NCBI RefSeq assembly: GCF_001438695.1
Contig: NZ_JQBH01000002.1
Location: forward strand, 1 to 64,000
Direction: 5' to 3'
Origin: Fructobacillus fructosus KCTC 3544
GTDB taxonomy: Bacteria > Bacillota > Bacilli > Lactobacillales > Lactobacillaceae
Length of the DNA stretch: 64,000 bases
The notes beneath the pieces were generated by a model. The model was not told where the DNA came from, ran no database searches, and was given only the letters and a program-made list of their open reading frames with translations. This document shows, piece by piece, positions 35,172 through 43,859 of the stretch (position 1 is the first letter of the stretch; every line of letters begins with the position of its first letter). The translations under genes were made by a program, and so were the position numbers.

Positions 35172-36632
35172 TTAGTGCTTAAAGGCAGCTTGAATCGTTG
35201 CCTTAATTTGATCCGTCGTAATGACTTGGCGGTGCCGAATTGGCCGTTCATAAAGGTTCGCCATCTGAACGGGAATCGTGGTCTTCGTTGCTTCCGATAG
35301 AGCCACCAAACCGGCTTGGCCCGCTACCGCTTCTTTACCCAAAGCAGTTAATACCGTCTGGGCAAACTTATAAGGGCTTGCCGTTGACGCCAGCAACGTG
35401 TGTCGACTACCCTCGCTGTACAAGGCCTTCGCAACGGCCGTGTGGGGATCAATGAGGTAATGATCTTTTCCATAGGTTTCTTGTATTGTTTGCAAAACCG
35501 TTTCTTGACTAGTCCAACCCGCTGAAAAGTCTTGCAGAGCAGTGCGACTTTCGGCTGGTAAGTAATACTGGCCCTTTTCTTGTAGATCCGTCATTAATTG
35601 GCGAACAACGTCGCTATTGCGATCTGTGGCAAAATACAGCAGGCGCTCGAGGTTGGAAGAAACCAAAATATCCATGGCCGGTGCGTTAGTCACCTTGAAA
35701 TCCCGGCGCCGGTCATAAACCCCTTGATTGAAAAAGTCGGTCAGCACATTGTTTTCATTTGAAGCAACGGTAAAGTGGTGAACTGGTAAACCAACTTGAC
35801 TAGCATAGTAAGCCGCCAGCATATTACCGAAGTTTCCCGTTGGGACAACAATATCAATCGCTTCCCCGGGTGCAATATCTCCCTTAGCAATCAGTTGCCC
35901 ATAGCCGGCAAAATAGTAAACAATCTGAGGAATGAGTCGCCCGATATTGATGGAATTGGCCGATGACAATTGAATTTGTTCTTTCTCGAGAAAGTCGTGA
36001 AAGCCAGCGTCTGACAATAGTTCTTTGACCGCCCGTTGTGCCTGGTCAAAATTACCTTCCAATCCATAAACATAGGTGTTTTTACCAGGCTCGGACTGCA
36101 TTTGCTGCCGTTGGATGTCGGATATGCCCTTCTTAGGATACAAAACAGCAATTTTTGTCTTAGGAACATCCGCGAATCCGGCCATGGCTGCCGTTCCTGT
36201 GTCACCGGACGTTGCCGTTAAGATGGCAATCTCTTTGTCTAATCCCTCTTTTTTAGCCGCTAATTTTACAAGCTGTGGCAAGGCCTGTAGCGCCACATCT
36301 TTAAAGGCCATGGTTGGTCCATGAAACAGCTCCAAATAGTGTAAGTGACCAAAATCAGCTAAGGGCACAATTTGATCGTTTTGCCATTGTGAGCCATAGG
36401 CCTTTCGAATGGCTTCGCGAAGGTCTTCTTCCGCAAAATCCGGTAAAAAGGCAGTGAACACCTTCACGGCGATTTCTTGGTAGGACAGACTTTTCAAGTC
36501 GGCCAGGGTCAAATCAAGGGTTGGCCAAGCGTCCGGTACGTACAAACCACCATCATCGGCCAAGCCCTTCAAAATTGCCTGAGCAGATGAAACGGCTGGG
36601 CTGTTCCCCCGCGTTGAAATATAAGAAATCAT
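35172..36632 (-). CDS. thrC: threonine synthase
   Basis: 486 residues, fold-type II PLP enzyme. An N-terminal small domain (YISTRGNSPAVSSAQAI) is followed by the PLP lysine motif LFHGPTMAFKDVALQ (about residue 110) and the phosphate loop TSGDTGTAAMAG. It converts phosphohomoserine to threonine. Heads the thrC-asd operon, divergent from hom-thrB-aspartokinase. Confidence 0.94.
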   Translation of the reverse strand: MISYISTRGNSPAVSSAQAILKGLADDGGLYVPDAWPTLDLTLADLKSLSYQEIAVKVFTAFLPDFAEEDLREAIRKAYGSQWQNDQIVPLADFGHLHYLELFHGPTMAFKDVALQALPQLVKLAAKKEGLDKEIAILTATSGDTGTAAMAGFADVPKTKIAVLYPKKGISDIQRQQMQSEPGKNTYVYGLEGNFDQAQRAVKELLSDAGFHDFLEKEQIQLSSANSINIGRLIPQIVYYFAGYGQLIAKGDIAPGEAIDIVVPTGNFGNMLAAYYASQVGLPVHHFTVASNENNVLTDFFNQGVYDRRRDFKVTNAPAMDILVSSNLERLLYFATDRNSDVVRQLMTDLQEKGQYYLPAESRTALQDFSAGWTSQETVLQTIQETYGKDHYLIDPHTAVAKALYSEGSRHTLLASTASPYKFAQTVLTALGKEAVAGQAGLVALSEATKTTIPVQMANLYERPIRHRQVITTDQIKATIQAAFKH

Positions 36633-36665
36633 ACATGCCTCTCAATCTATTTTGATTTCATTTTC

Positions 36666-36737
36666 TTATCATAATTTAGGTTATTTTATCATAATCGAAC
36701 GTTTCATTCCATTACCTAGCATGGTAAGCTATGATAA
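36666..36737. promoter_or_regulatory. thrC/hom divergent control region with repeated TTATCATA boxes
   Basis: TTATCATAAT occurs at 36666-36675 and 36686-36695, 20 bp (two turns) apart, and the inverse TATGATAA at 36730-36737. On the minus strand the first two read as -10-like TATGAT for thrC; the third serves as -10 for hom. They may be overlapping promoters, operator sites for a shared regulator, or both. No T-box is present. Confidence 0.4.
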
Positions 36738-36765
36738 ATTAAAAAAACAAGTAAAGGATTAACTT

Positions 36766-37995
36766 ATGACAATTCATGTTGGATTGATTGGCCTTGGCAC
36801 GGTAGGACAAGGTTTGCTTACCCTACTCAATCGAAACAAAGATTACATCCAAAATAAGCTTGGTGAAGCCATTCAGGTTGACCAAATTTTAGTTCGAAAT
36901 TTAGAAAAGAAACGTGACAACTTACCCAAAAACGTCTTGCTCACGGATTCCTTTAACGACTTTACTAAAAATTCGAACCTCGATATTATCATTGAAGTGG
37001 CCGGTGGCATTCATCCCGCTAAGGAGTGGCTGCAATGGGCACTGGAAAACGGCCGGTCCGTGGTCACGGCAAATAAAGATCTCATTGCCAGCCATGGGAG
37101 TGAACTGATTGCCCTTGCCAAGCAAGAAAAAGTCGGTCTGGCCTATGAAGCGGCTGTGGCTGGTGGTATTCCAATTATCGCCAATCTGACTGACTATTAT
37201 GCCACCGACCAGATTCATTCGTTAGCTGGAATCGTCAACGGTACCACGAACTACATGCTTAGCCAAATGAGTCAAAAGGGCTGGGATTACGAGCAGGCCC
37301 TGACAAAAGCGCAAGAATTGGGCTTTGCTGAAGCCGACCCTAAAAACGACGTTGAGGGGATTGACGCCGCCTATAAGGCCATCATTCTGGCACGCCTCGT
37401 CTTTGGCCTTGATTTATCACTAGCAGACTTTCCCATTGAAGGAATCACCGCCGTTCACCCAACCGACCTAGCAACCGCCGAACAGCTAAACGGCAAAATC
37501 AAGCTCATTTTTGCCATTAACCAGACACAAAACGGCGTGAGTGTTTCGGTTCGCCCCCATTTCTTACATCAAGATAATTTGCTGGCCTCAGTGGAAAACG
37601 AAAATAACGCTATCTTAATTAATAGCCAAAGTCTGAACAACAGTCTGCTCTTTGGCCCCGGTGCAGGCGCACTACCAACTGCCCAAGCCGTACTAGCCGA
37701 CTTATTGACCACTGCCGAAAGGCGCTTCTATCCGGCACTGCCCCGTCAGGGTGAATGGCAGTTCCAACATGAAACAACCCAAAGTCACTTATTCCTATTG
37801 ACTACCGAACAAGGCGAAGCCCTTTTCAATCAGTTACTAATCAACCAAGCCCTCATTGACCATACCGTTTGGGTACCGGAGCAAAAGCAACTGGCCATCT
37901 TCACGAAGGCCATTAGCCAACAGGACTTTGAAGCGGTTCGTGACCAACTCCAATCAACAAATACTGGCGTAAAGGAGTATCCAATTTACAAATGA
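36766..37995 (+). CDS. hom: homoserine dehydrogenase
   Basis: 409 residues. NAD(P)-binding GLIGLGTVGQGLL at the N-terminus, ANKDLIASHG, then the catalytic-domain signature IVNGTTNYMLSQM with EADPKNDVEGIDAAYK. A shortened C-terminal regulatory region (about 330-409) is ACT-like. It reduces aspartate semialdehyde to homoserine, the gateway to threonine and methionine. AAAGGAT ribosome site; overlaps thrB by 4 bp. Confidence 0.94.
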   Translation: MTIHVGLIGLGTVGQGLLTLLNRNKDYIQNKLGEAIQVDQILVRNLEKKRDNLPKNVLLTDSFNDFTKNSNLDIIIEVAGGIHPAKEWLQWALENGRSVVTANKDLIASHGSELIALAKQEKVGLAYEAAVAGGIPIIANLTDYYATDQIHSLAGIVNGTTNYMLSQMSQKGWDYEQALTKAQELGFAEADPKNDVEGIDAAYKAIILARLVFGLDLSLADFPIEGITAVHPTDLATAEQLNGKIKLIFAINQTQNGVSVSVRPHFLHQDNLLASVENENNAILINSQSLNNSLLFGPGAGALPTAQAVLADLLTTAERRFYPALPRQGEWQFQHETTQSHLFLLTTEQGEALFNQLLINQALIDHTVWVPEQKQLAIFTKAISQQDFEAVRDQLQSTNTGVKEYPIYK

Positions 37996-38870
37996 TTACC
38001 ATAAAAGTCCCGGCGACATCCGCCAACCTCGGTCCAGGTTTCGATACACTCGGGCTAGCTCTTGACTCCTATTTGGAACTCACAATTGAACAAAAAAGCC
38101 CAAACTGGTTCATCAAACACGCCTTTGGTCCACATATTCCAACAGACGAGCAAAACCTAATTGTTTCTTCAGCTCTGTCGATAGACGCTAACCTCCCCGC
38201 CCATACCTTACAGGTTCATTCGCCCATTCCCCTTGCCAGAGGCTTGGGCTCCTCTTCATCAGCCATCGTGGCTGGTATTGTCTTGGCCCATGTGTTAAGA
38301 AACGAAACCGTGAGTCGACAGCAGGTTTTTCAAGAAGCAGCGGCCATCGAAGGCCATCCCGATAACGTGGCGCCCGCTGTTTTTGGTGGCTTACAACTTT
38401 CTTCAGTCACCGAAGAGGGGCGCTTTTCAAGCACGACCCTTCCTTTCCCCGAAGAATTAATTGGATTGGCACTCATCCCCAACTATGCCGTTTCGACTAA
38501 AAAAGCACGGGCCATCTTACCAAAAAAACTCCGCTACAAGCAGGTGGTCCAACAGGGAAATGCTCTGGCTCGCTTGATTGCAGCCTGTTATACCACCGAT
38601 GCTGGAGCGCTTCGCCAACTGGTCGAAGAAGATCAAATCCATGAACAGTACCGAGCACGACTTTGTCCTGCCCTTCCGAAAGTGCGCGAATTGGAAGCCA
38701 GCATGGGGATTCACGGCTCCTATCTTTCGGGAGCTGGTCCAACCATCATGACCTTGGCTACGGCAGACGAAATAAAGCGACTACAAGCACCATTGGCTGA
38801 GCTCCAAAAAGACGCAATCGTTCAAAAGATGCCGATTAGTCAGCAAGGTTATCAAATCATTCAACAGTGA
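37992..38870 (+). CDS. thrB: homoserine kinase
   Basis: 292 residues of GHMP kinase fold. VPATSANLGPGFDTLGLAL at the N-terminus, the ATP loop PLARGLGSSSSAIVAG, and the C-terminal GSYLSGAGPTIMTL. It makes phosphohomoserine for ThrC. ATGA overlap with hom shows coupling. Confidence 0.95.
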   Translation: MITIKVPATSANLGPGFDTLGLALDSYLELTIEQKSPNWFIKHAFGPHIPTDEQNLIVSSALSIDANLPAHTLQVHSPIPLARGLGSSSSAIVAGIVLAHVLRNETVSRQQVFQEAAAIEGHPDNVAPAVFGGLQLSSVTEEGRFSSTTLPFPEELIGLALIPNYAVSTKKARAILPKKLRYKQVVQQGNALARLIAACYTTDAGALRQLVEEDQIHEQYRARLCPALPKVRELEASMGIHGSYLSGAGPTIMTLATADEIKRLQAPLAELQKDAIVQKMPISQQGYQIIQQ

Positions 38871-38887
38871 AAGGCAGTGAATTGAAT

Positions 38888-40243
38888 ATGAAAGTCATTA
38901 AGTTTGGTGGTTCATCATTGGCCAACGGACAACAATTTGAGCGTGTCGTGAACATTATTCGAGAAGATTCCCAAAGGCAGGTTGTCGTAACCTCCGCTCC
39001 TGGGAAATCCGCCACCGAATCAGTCAAAGTCACGGACATGCTGTTACAATACGCCGAATCTTGTATTAGTGGCCATCCTGATGAGCAGCTACTCAAAGCG
39101 ATTAAGGTGCGTTACCGCCAAATTGCTGACAACTTTGACGTCAGCGAAGTAGATTTAGCGACGATTACCGACCAGTTAGATGCCCTGAACCAGGCACACT
39201 ACCCTAGTTATCGACAACTACGCGAATACTTTGCTGCCCATGGTGAACTGCTCAACGCCCAGCTGTTAGCACTGATTCTTCAATCACAGGGCGTGCCGGC
39301 ACGCTTCGTCTTACCCACCCAGATTCGTTTCGAGTCTAAAAAGAATGATGAAGCCGTCTTTGATGAAGAAAAGAGTTTGGATCGTTTAGCTACCTTTCCT
39401 GTGGAAAAAGACGTGGTCTATGTCTTTCCTGGTTTCTTTGGTTTCGACCAGCACAATCGCATTCGAACTTTTTCACGCGGTGGTTCGGACATCACGGGCG
39501 CCATCCTCGCGGAGGGTTTGCAGGCTAGTCTATACGAAAACTTCACCGATGTTTCAGCCATTGCGACGGTTGACCCAAACGTTATTGCCAACCCAGAGCC
39601 GATTCAGGCCATGTCTTATTCCGAAATGCGGGAACTTTCCTACGCCGGTTTTAACGTCTTTCACGACGAAGCGATTATCCCAGCCATTCACGGGCAGGTA
39701 CCGATTTGCGTCAAAAACACCAACGATCCAGATGCCTTGGGTACTTGGATTGGTCCGGCTAGTCAACTCAAGGATTCTCGTAACATCACCGGAATTGCCT
39801 GCACCAAGCACTTCGCTGCCCTCTACTTGCATCGTTACTTGCTAAACCGTGATAGCCAGTTTACCCGCCGACTTCTTGCACTCATGGCTGACTACAAGAT
39901 TTCTTATGAGCACATGCCCAGTGGAATTGATGATTTAACGGTTATTTTCAACCGCGAAAACCTCAGCGAAAAACAGCTCCAAGAATTTGTACAGGCTGTT
40001 CGGCAGGAACTAGCTCCCGACATCATCCGTTTGCACGACCAACTCGCCATCATTATGGTCGTTGGTCAGGGAATGAAAAACCGGTCCGGTGCTCTTGAAC
40101 AAATCATTGCCCCACTGGCAAAAGAAAAAATTTCCTTACAAATGGTCAACCAGGGTGCTTCCGAAATTGCCATTATGCTAGCCGTCGACGAAGAGGATGC
40201 AAAGCGGGCCATTAAGGCCATTTACGACTCGGAGTTTGCTTAA
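38888..40243 (+). CDS. aspartate kinase, threonine-side copy
   Basis: 451 residues from the ATG at 38888 (an in-frame GTG at 38867 lacks a ribosome site). VIKFGGSSLANG, SRGGSDITGAI, FTDVSAIATVDP, then two ACT domains (IMVVGQGM, MVNQGASEIAIML). It is paralogous to the copy at 20011 with the same architecture. Third gene after hom and thrB, so probably feedback-regulated by threonine or methionine rather than lysine; this is inference from position. Confidence 0.93.
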   Translation: MKVIKFGGSSLANGQQFERVVNIIREDSQRQVVVTSAPGKSATESVKVTDMLLQYAESCISGHPDEQLLKAIKVRYRQIADNFDVSEVDLATITDQLDALNQAHYPSYRQLREYFAAHGELLNAQLLALILQSQGVPARFVLPTQIRFESKKNDEAVFDEEKSLDRLATFPVEKDVVYVFPGFFGFDQHNRIRTFSRGGSDITGAILAEGLQASLYENFTDVSAIATVDPNVIANPEPIQAMSYSEMRELSYAGFNVFHDEAIIPAIHGQVPICVKNTNDPDALGTWIGPASQLKDSRNITGIACTKHFAALYLHRYLLNRDSQFTRRLLALMADYKISYEHMPSGIDDLTVIFNRENLSEKQLQEFVQAVRQELAPDIIRLHDQLAIIMVVGQGMKNRSGALEQIIAPLAKEKISLQMVNQGASEIAIMLAVDEEDAKRAIKAIYDSEFA

Positions 40244-40262
40244 ATTTTAATTTCTGATTACT

Positions 40263-40305
40263 AAAACAGCCGATACGCCATTAACAACGTATCGACTGTT
40301 TTTTC
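40263..40305. terminator. bidirectional terminator
   Basis: Stem AAAACAGCCGATACG / CGTATCGACTGTTTT with A and T runs, between converging transcription units. Confidence 0.87.
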
Positions 40306-40344
40306 TATTCGGTTCATCATTGAAAAATGTTTTCACCAAATTAT

Positions 40345-41169
40345 CTATTGCTTCGGCACAACCCAATACTTCGTATCGTTATGTTTTTGAACAAACTCTG
40401 CAAAGTCTTTTGATTGGTAAGCCTTTTTAACCGCTTTCGCCCATGCCTTATTTTTATCCTTCTGGTTGACTGTTGCCACGAGGTAGTAAGCATCCGCCAA
40501 CTTCTCTTGATAAAGAATGTCAGAAGATGGCACCTTAGCCGGATAGGAATCCGAACCAGGCAAGACCACGTAGGCAAATTCGTTTCGAACACGTGGAATT
40601 GTGTATGATTCCATTTCCTTAAACTTCAATCCATTTGGATTTTCAGCAATATCCTTTTGAGTTAACTTGATTTCGTTGACACCTGACTTTAACTTAATTA
40701 AGCCAGCCTGGGCAAGCAATCGGTAAGCACGTGACATGTTGGATGGATCGTTTGGAATGGCGATGGTATCGCCTGCTGCTACATCGTTCAAGTTATGTTT
40801 TTCCCCAGTATAAAGTCCCATTGGTACTGTCGGGATCTTGACAATGCCTGTTAAATGACCATGCTTCTCTTTATTAAAATTATCGAGGTAGGCTGTGTGT
40901 TGGTCAACATTTAAATCGGCTTCGCCATTATTTAAAGCAATGTCGGCGTTCAATAGCACGCTAAAATTCTTTGAACGAACTTGATACCCCTCTTTTTCAA
41001 GGATTGGTTTCACCCCATCCAAAAACATTTCACTATAGGGACAAGGTGAAGTGGCAACGGTAATGATTTTATCCGCATTTTTGTCATGCTTAGGTGCAAA
41101 AGAAAAGTAGGCCACGCCAACGACTACGAATGCAGCTAGGGTACTAAAAATTATTTTTTTCTTACTCAT
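40345..41169 (-). CDS. MetQ/NlpA-family substrate-binding protein without lipobox
   Basis: 274 residues. An N-terminal membrane segment (residues 5-25) is followed by the NlpA fold: ITVATSPCPYSEMFLD, GEADLNVDQHTAYL, TVPMGLYTGEKHN, AIPNDPSNMSRAYRLLAQAGLI. The family binds methionine for the MetNIQ importer. The N-terminal segment has no cysteine, so there is no lipoprotein anchor. No metN or metI is adjacent, so the ABC partner must be elsewhere. It follows the PLP enzyme gene by 8 bp and shares its methionine T-box. Confidence 0.85.
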   Translation of the reverse strand: MSKKKIIFSTLAAFVVVGVAYFSFAPKHDKNADKIITVATSPCPYSEMFLDGVKPILEKEGYQVRSKNFSVLLNADIALNNGEADLNVDQHTAYLDNFNKEKHGHLTGIVKIPTVPMGLYTGEKHNLNDVAAGDTIAIPNDPSNMSRAYRLLAQAGLIKLKSGVNEIKLTQKDIAENPNGLKFKEMESYTIPRVRNEFAYVVLPGSDSYPAKVPSSDILYQEKLADAYYLVATVNQKDKNKAWAKAVKKAYQSKDFAEFVQKHNDTKYWVVPKQ

Positions 41170-41177
41170 CTCTCCCC

Positions 41178-42338
41178 CTAATTCTGTGCAACTTGAAAGG
41201 ACTGTTCCAAGTCGGCAATCAAGTCCTCAGGGTCTTCCAAGCCAACGGACAGCCGGACCAAATTCGGCTTAATACCGGCTTTTTCCCGTTCTTCAACGGG
41301 TAGTTCGAGGTGGGTCATGAAGTATGGCAGCTCAATCAGACTTTCAACCGATCCAAGGCTGACGGCCAGCCAGATTAACTTTGTATTGTTCACCAACTTC
41401 TTAGCGTCAACGCCTTCCTTCACTTCAAAGGAAATGACACCCCCAAAACCACGTAGTTCCGTCTTGGCAATCTGGTCTGATTCATCCCCAGCTTGACCAG
41501 GATAATAAAGGTTATCAATGACATCCGTTCTTGTTTCCAAATAGTCCAATACCTGACGTGCGTTTGCCAAATGACGGTCCAAACGCACTGACAACGTCTT
41601 GATACCACGAATAACAAGGGCCGAGTCTTGCGGTGACAGAATCCCTCCAATGGCGTTTTGGGCAAAGTAAAGTTGATCACCGAAATCTTGATCATTTGTC
41701 ACAACTAAGCCAGCAATCACGTCGGAGTGGCCAGCCAAATACTTAGTAGCCGAGTGAATGACCACGTCGGCGCCCAGTTGCAGTGGCTGCTGCAAGTATG
41801 GGGTCAAGAAGGTATTATCCACGATGACTTTGGCAGAACGGTCGTGGGCAATGTTGGCAATTTGGCGGATACTCGTGACTTTCAGGAAGGGATTGTCAAT
41901 CGGCTCAAAGTAAATCGCCTTGGTGTTTTCTTGGAAAGCATCCGCCACTTCTGCCAGATTTTGCGTATCGACGGCCGTAAAGTCGATGTTCAACTGCGTC
42001 AAGTAGTCATAAATTAAACGAAACGTACCGCCATAAATGTGCTTAGCCACAATGATGTGGTCGCCAGGCCGAAAAGCTGAAAAAGTCGCGTGAATGGCGG
42101 CGCTTCCAGAGGCAAAGGCAAAACCCCGGCTAGCCCCTTCGAGAGCGGCAATTTGGTTTTCCAAATATTCTCGTGTGGGATTAAGAGACCGTGAGTAATC
42201 ATACTTATTCACCGCATCAATATCTTTAAATGCAAAAGTCGATGAATGATAGATGGGGACGTTCACCGCACCCGTATTGTTATCCGTTAACTTATTCAGA
42301 CCCTTACCAAAAATGAGTTTCGTGTTAAATCCTGTCAT
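41178..42338 (-). CDS. Cys/Met metabolism PLP enzyme (cystathionine gamma-synthase / beta-lyase type)
   Basis: 386 residues of the transsulfuration family. YDYSRSLNPTREYLENQIAALEG, FAFASGSAAIHATFSAF, the VDNTFLTPYLQQPL segment, and PLP lysine in HSATKYLAGHSDV (about residue 198). These enzymes make or cleave cystathionine in methionine synthesis. A methionine T-box leader and the nearby metA and metE support that pathway. Synthase, beta-lyase and gamma-lyase activities cannot be separated by eye, so metB/metC is left open. Confidence 0.88.
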   Translation of the reverse strand: MTGFNTKLIFGKGLNKLTDNNTGAVNVPIYHSSTFAFKDIDAVNKYDYSRSLNPTREYLENQIAALEGASRGFAFASGSAAIHATFSAFRPGDHIIVAKHIYGGTFRLIYDYLTQLNIDFTAVDTQNLAEVADAFQENTKAIYFEPIDNPFLKVTSIRQIANIAHDRSAKVIVDNTFLTPYLQQPLQLGADVVIHSATKYLAGHSDVIAGLVVTNDQDFGDQLYFAQNAIGGILSPQDSALVIRGIKTLSVRLDRHLANARQVLDYLETRTDVIDNLYYPGQAGDESDQIAKTELRGFGGVISFEVKEGVDAKKLVNNTKLIWLAVSLGSVESLIELPYFMTHLELPVEEREKAGIKPNLVRLSVGLEDPEDLIADLEQSFQVAQN

Positions 42339-42356
42339 GTTTATCTTTCCTCTCTA

Positions 42357-42492
42357 ATTAAAAAAGTCCCGTAGTCAAAAGACTACGGGACGACTAAATC
42401 GTGTTACCACCCTGATTCTAATTAGCATCACTACTAATCACTCGATGGGTACGTCAAAAAGAGATACCCTAACGCGATAACGGGCGCACCCG
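42357..42492 (-). repeat. inverted repeat copy A (T-box 3' half)
   Basis: About 136 bp that is nearly identical, in inverted orientation, to 44000-44135. It covers stem III, the T-box sequence and the terminator (CGGGTGCGCCCGTTATCGCG ... GTCCCGTAGT, identical over long stretches). Confidence 0.85.
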
Positions 42493-42624
42493 GTACAAGC
42501 TAGCATTCACGCTCACCTATACAAAACTCGAGGACCATTTTTCAAAGGTTTTCGTTCATCAACTCACACCAACGTTGATTCTCTGGGCAACAGCCACCTT
42601 TTACTTTTCCTGTCGCGGTTTGTT
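42359..42624 (-). ncRNA. methionine T-box leader (for metC-like-metQ-like)
   Basis: Minus-strand leader with the T-box sequence GGGTGGTAACACG (42400-42412), a GC-rich intrinsic terminator (GTCCCGTAGT / ACTACGGGAC, 42366-42392) followed by six T, and a candidate ATG specifier (42504-42506) in GTGAGCGTGAATGCTAGC. The TGGT of the T-box pairs with ACCA, agreeing with the A discriminator of methionine tRNA. Uncharged tRNA-Met should allow readthrough. Confidence 0.88.
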
Positions 42625-42630
42625 GAAGAC

Positions 42631-42660
42631 AGTCTATCAAGACTTTTTTTGTTTTGTCAA
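42631..42660 (-). promoter_or_regulatory. promoter of the metC-like T-box unit
   Basis: -35 TTGACA (42655-42660), 18-bp spacer, -10 TAGACT (42631-42636). Confidence 0.7.
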
Positions 42661-42685
42661 GTTAAAAATTAAAATAAAATGATAG

Positions 42686-42714
42686 TTGACAATTTTTAAT
42701 TTCACGTATAAACT
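42686..42714 (+). promoter_or_regulatory. promoter of the metA T-box unit
   Basis: -35 TTGACA (42686-42691), 17-bp spacer, -10 TAAACT (42709-42714). Its -35 is only 25 bp from the -35 of the divergent unit. Confidence 0.6.
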
Positions 42715-42720
42715 AACTCA

Positions 42721-42995
42721 CAATTTCATAAAATGAACTTTTTTAGAGAAGATTTCTTCGGAACATTAAGGTTAAAGTGAACGTCGTAAAGTGAGAAGGC
42801 GCCCTTATACTGAAGAATGGATGGGCTCAATTATTAAAGGCAGACTGTGCAAGCAGCTGTCCGGTAGGAACCGTTATTTTCCCTGACATGTTTGTGTTGT
42901 AGAGGCTCGCACTGCAAAGTGCCAGCGAAATTGGGTGGTACCACGAAAGCATTCGTCCCATGGTTTAAAAATCATGGAATGACTGCTTTTTTTAT
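42721..42995 (+). ncRNA. T-box leader of metA
   Basis: T-box sequence GGGTGGTACCACG (42933-42945) followed by a terminator stem around CCATG / CATGG (42957-42980) extended by AGCATTC / GAATGACTGCT and seven T. A stem III-like hairpin (CGCACT / AGTGC) precedes it. It is unlike the two flanking leaders in sequence. The TGGT again fits an A discriminator (methionine possible; cysteine tRNA normally has U). The specifier codon could not be placed with certainty; an ATG lies in CCCTGACATGTTTG near 42887. Confidence 0.8.
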
Positions 42996-43015
42996 TTGTA
43001 CGTAAGGAGAAAAAA

Positions 43016-43810
43016 ATGGGACGAATCAACATTTTAAATGGCTATAACAAGAACGCGGATGAACGGGAAAAACAGGCAATTGACCTCGTTATTGTCAATT
43101 TAATGCCCACTCGGGCAGAAACCGAACACCAATTTATTTCGGTTTTGAAGTTAACCCCTTACAACTTTAACCTGACTTTTGCTGGGATGGCCACTCACCG
43201 TTATCGTCATTTTGAACGAGACATTCGGGCAATTTACACAACTTTGGATCAAATTCGTGACCAAAAGTTCGATGCCCTGATTATAACTGGTGCGCCCCTC
43301 GACCAAATCCCTTTTTCAGAAGTCGATTACTGGGCTGAGTTTCAAGATTGGGTGAATTGGCGGAAAGAACATGTCCAAACGTCCCTCTTTACCTGTTGGG
43401 CCGCTTGGGCAGCGGGCGAAATCGACCGGCTTTTTAAGGGACAAGCGCTTTCACATAAAATCTGCGGTATCTACCAAAGCAATGGCTACACCATTCCCCA
43501 TTCCCGTTATTTTACAATTGACCAAGATAGTATCACCCATTCCGCAACGGTACTAGCTGGCACAAAACAATTGGGTGCGACAATCGTTAAAGAAGAACAG
43601 AGTGCCAGTTATTACGTGACTGGACACTTGGAATACAGCACCCAAACCCTGGCCAATGAATTTGCGCGGGACCAACAACAGCAAAAGAAGGTCAAAGCGC
43701 CAGAAAATTATTTCTTGTTACAAGGGGCACCAAAAAATACCTGGCAGCGCTCAACCAGACGCTTCTTTCGTGAATGGCTAGCTCCTTTTCAAGAACGAAA
43801 ATTAAAATAA
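43016..43810 (+). CDS. metA: homoserine O-acyltransferase family protein (MetA type)
   Basis: 264 residues, shorter than E. coli MetA (309) because the usual N-terminal extension is lacking. INILNGYN, VNLMPTRAETEHQF, catalytic cysteine in SLFTCWAAWAAG (about residue 122) and histidine in VTGHLEYSTQTL (about 205). It activates homoserine with acetyl- or succinyl-CoA for methionine synthesis. In some lactic acid bacteria relatives act as serine acetyltransferases, so the acceptor is not certain. Lies between two methionine T-box units. AAGGAGA site before the ATG. Confidence 0.85.
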   Translation: MGRINILNGYNKNADEREKQAIDLVIVNLMPTRAETEHQFISVLKLTPYNFNLTFAGMATHRYRHFERDIRAIYTTLDQIRDQKFDALIITGAPLDQIPFSEVDYWAEFQDWVNWRKEHVQTSLFTCWAAWAAGEIDRLFKGQALSHKICGIYQSNGYTIPHSRYFTIDQDSITHSATVLAGTKQLGATIVKEEQSASYYVTGHLEYSTQTLANEFARDQQQQKKVKAPENYFLLQGAPKNTWQRSTRRFFREWLAPFQERKLK

Positions 43811-43823
43811 ATTAATTTTTTTG

Positions 43824-43852
43824 TTGACAAAGGGATGTTATACCGGTATATT
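43824..43852 (+). promoter_or_regulatory. promoter of metE-metF-cystine transporter unit
   Basis: -35 TTGACA (43824-43829), 17-bp spacer, -10 TATATT (43847-43852). It lies only 14 bp after the metA stop. Confidence 0.75.
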
Positions 43853-43859
43853 TTTGGTA

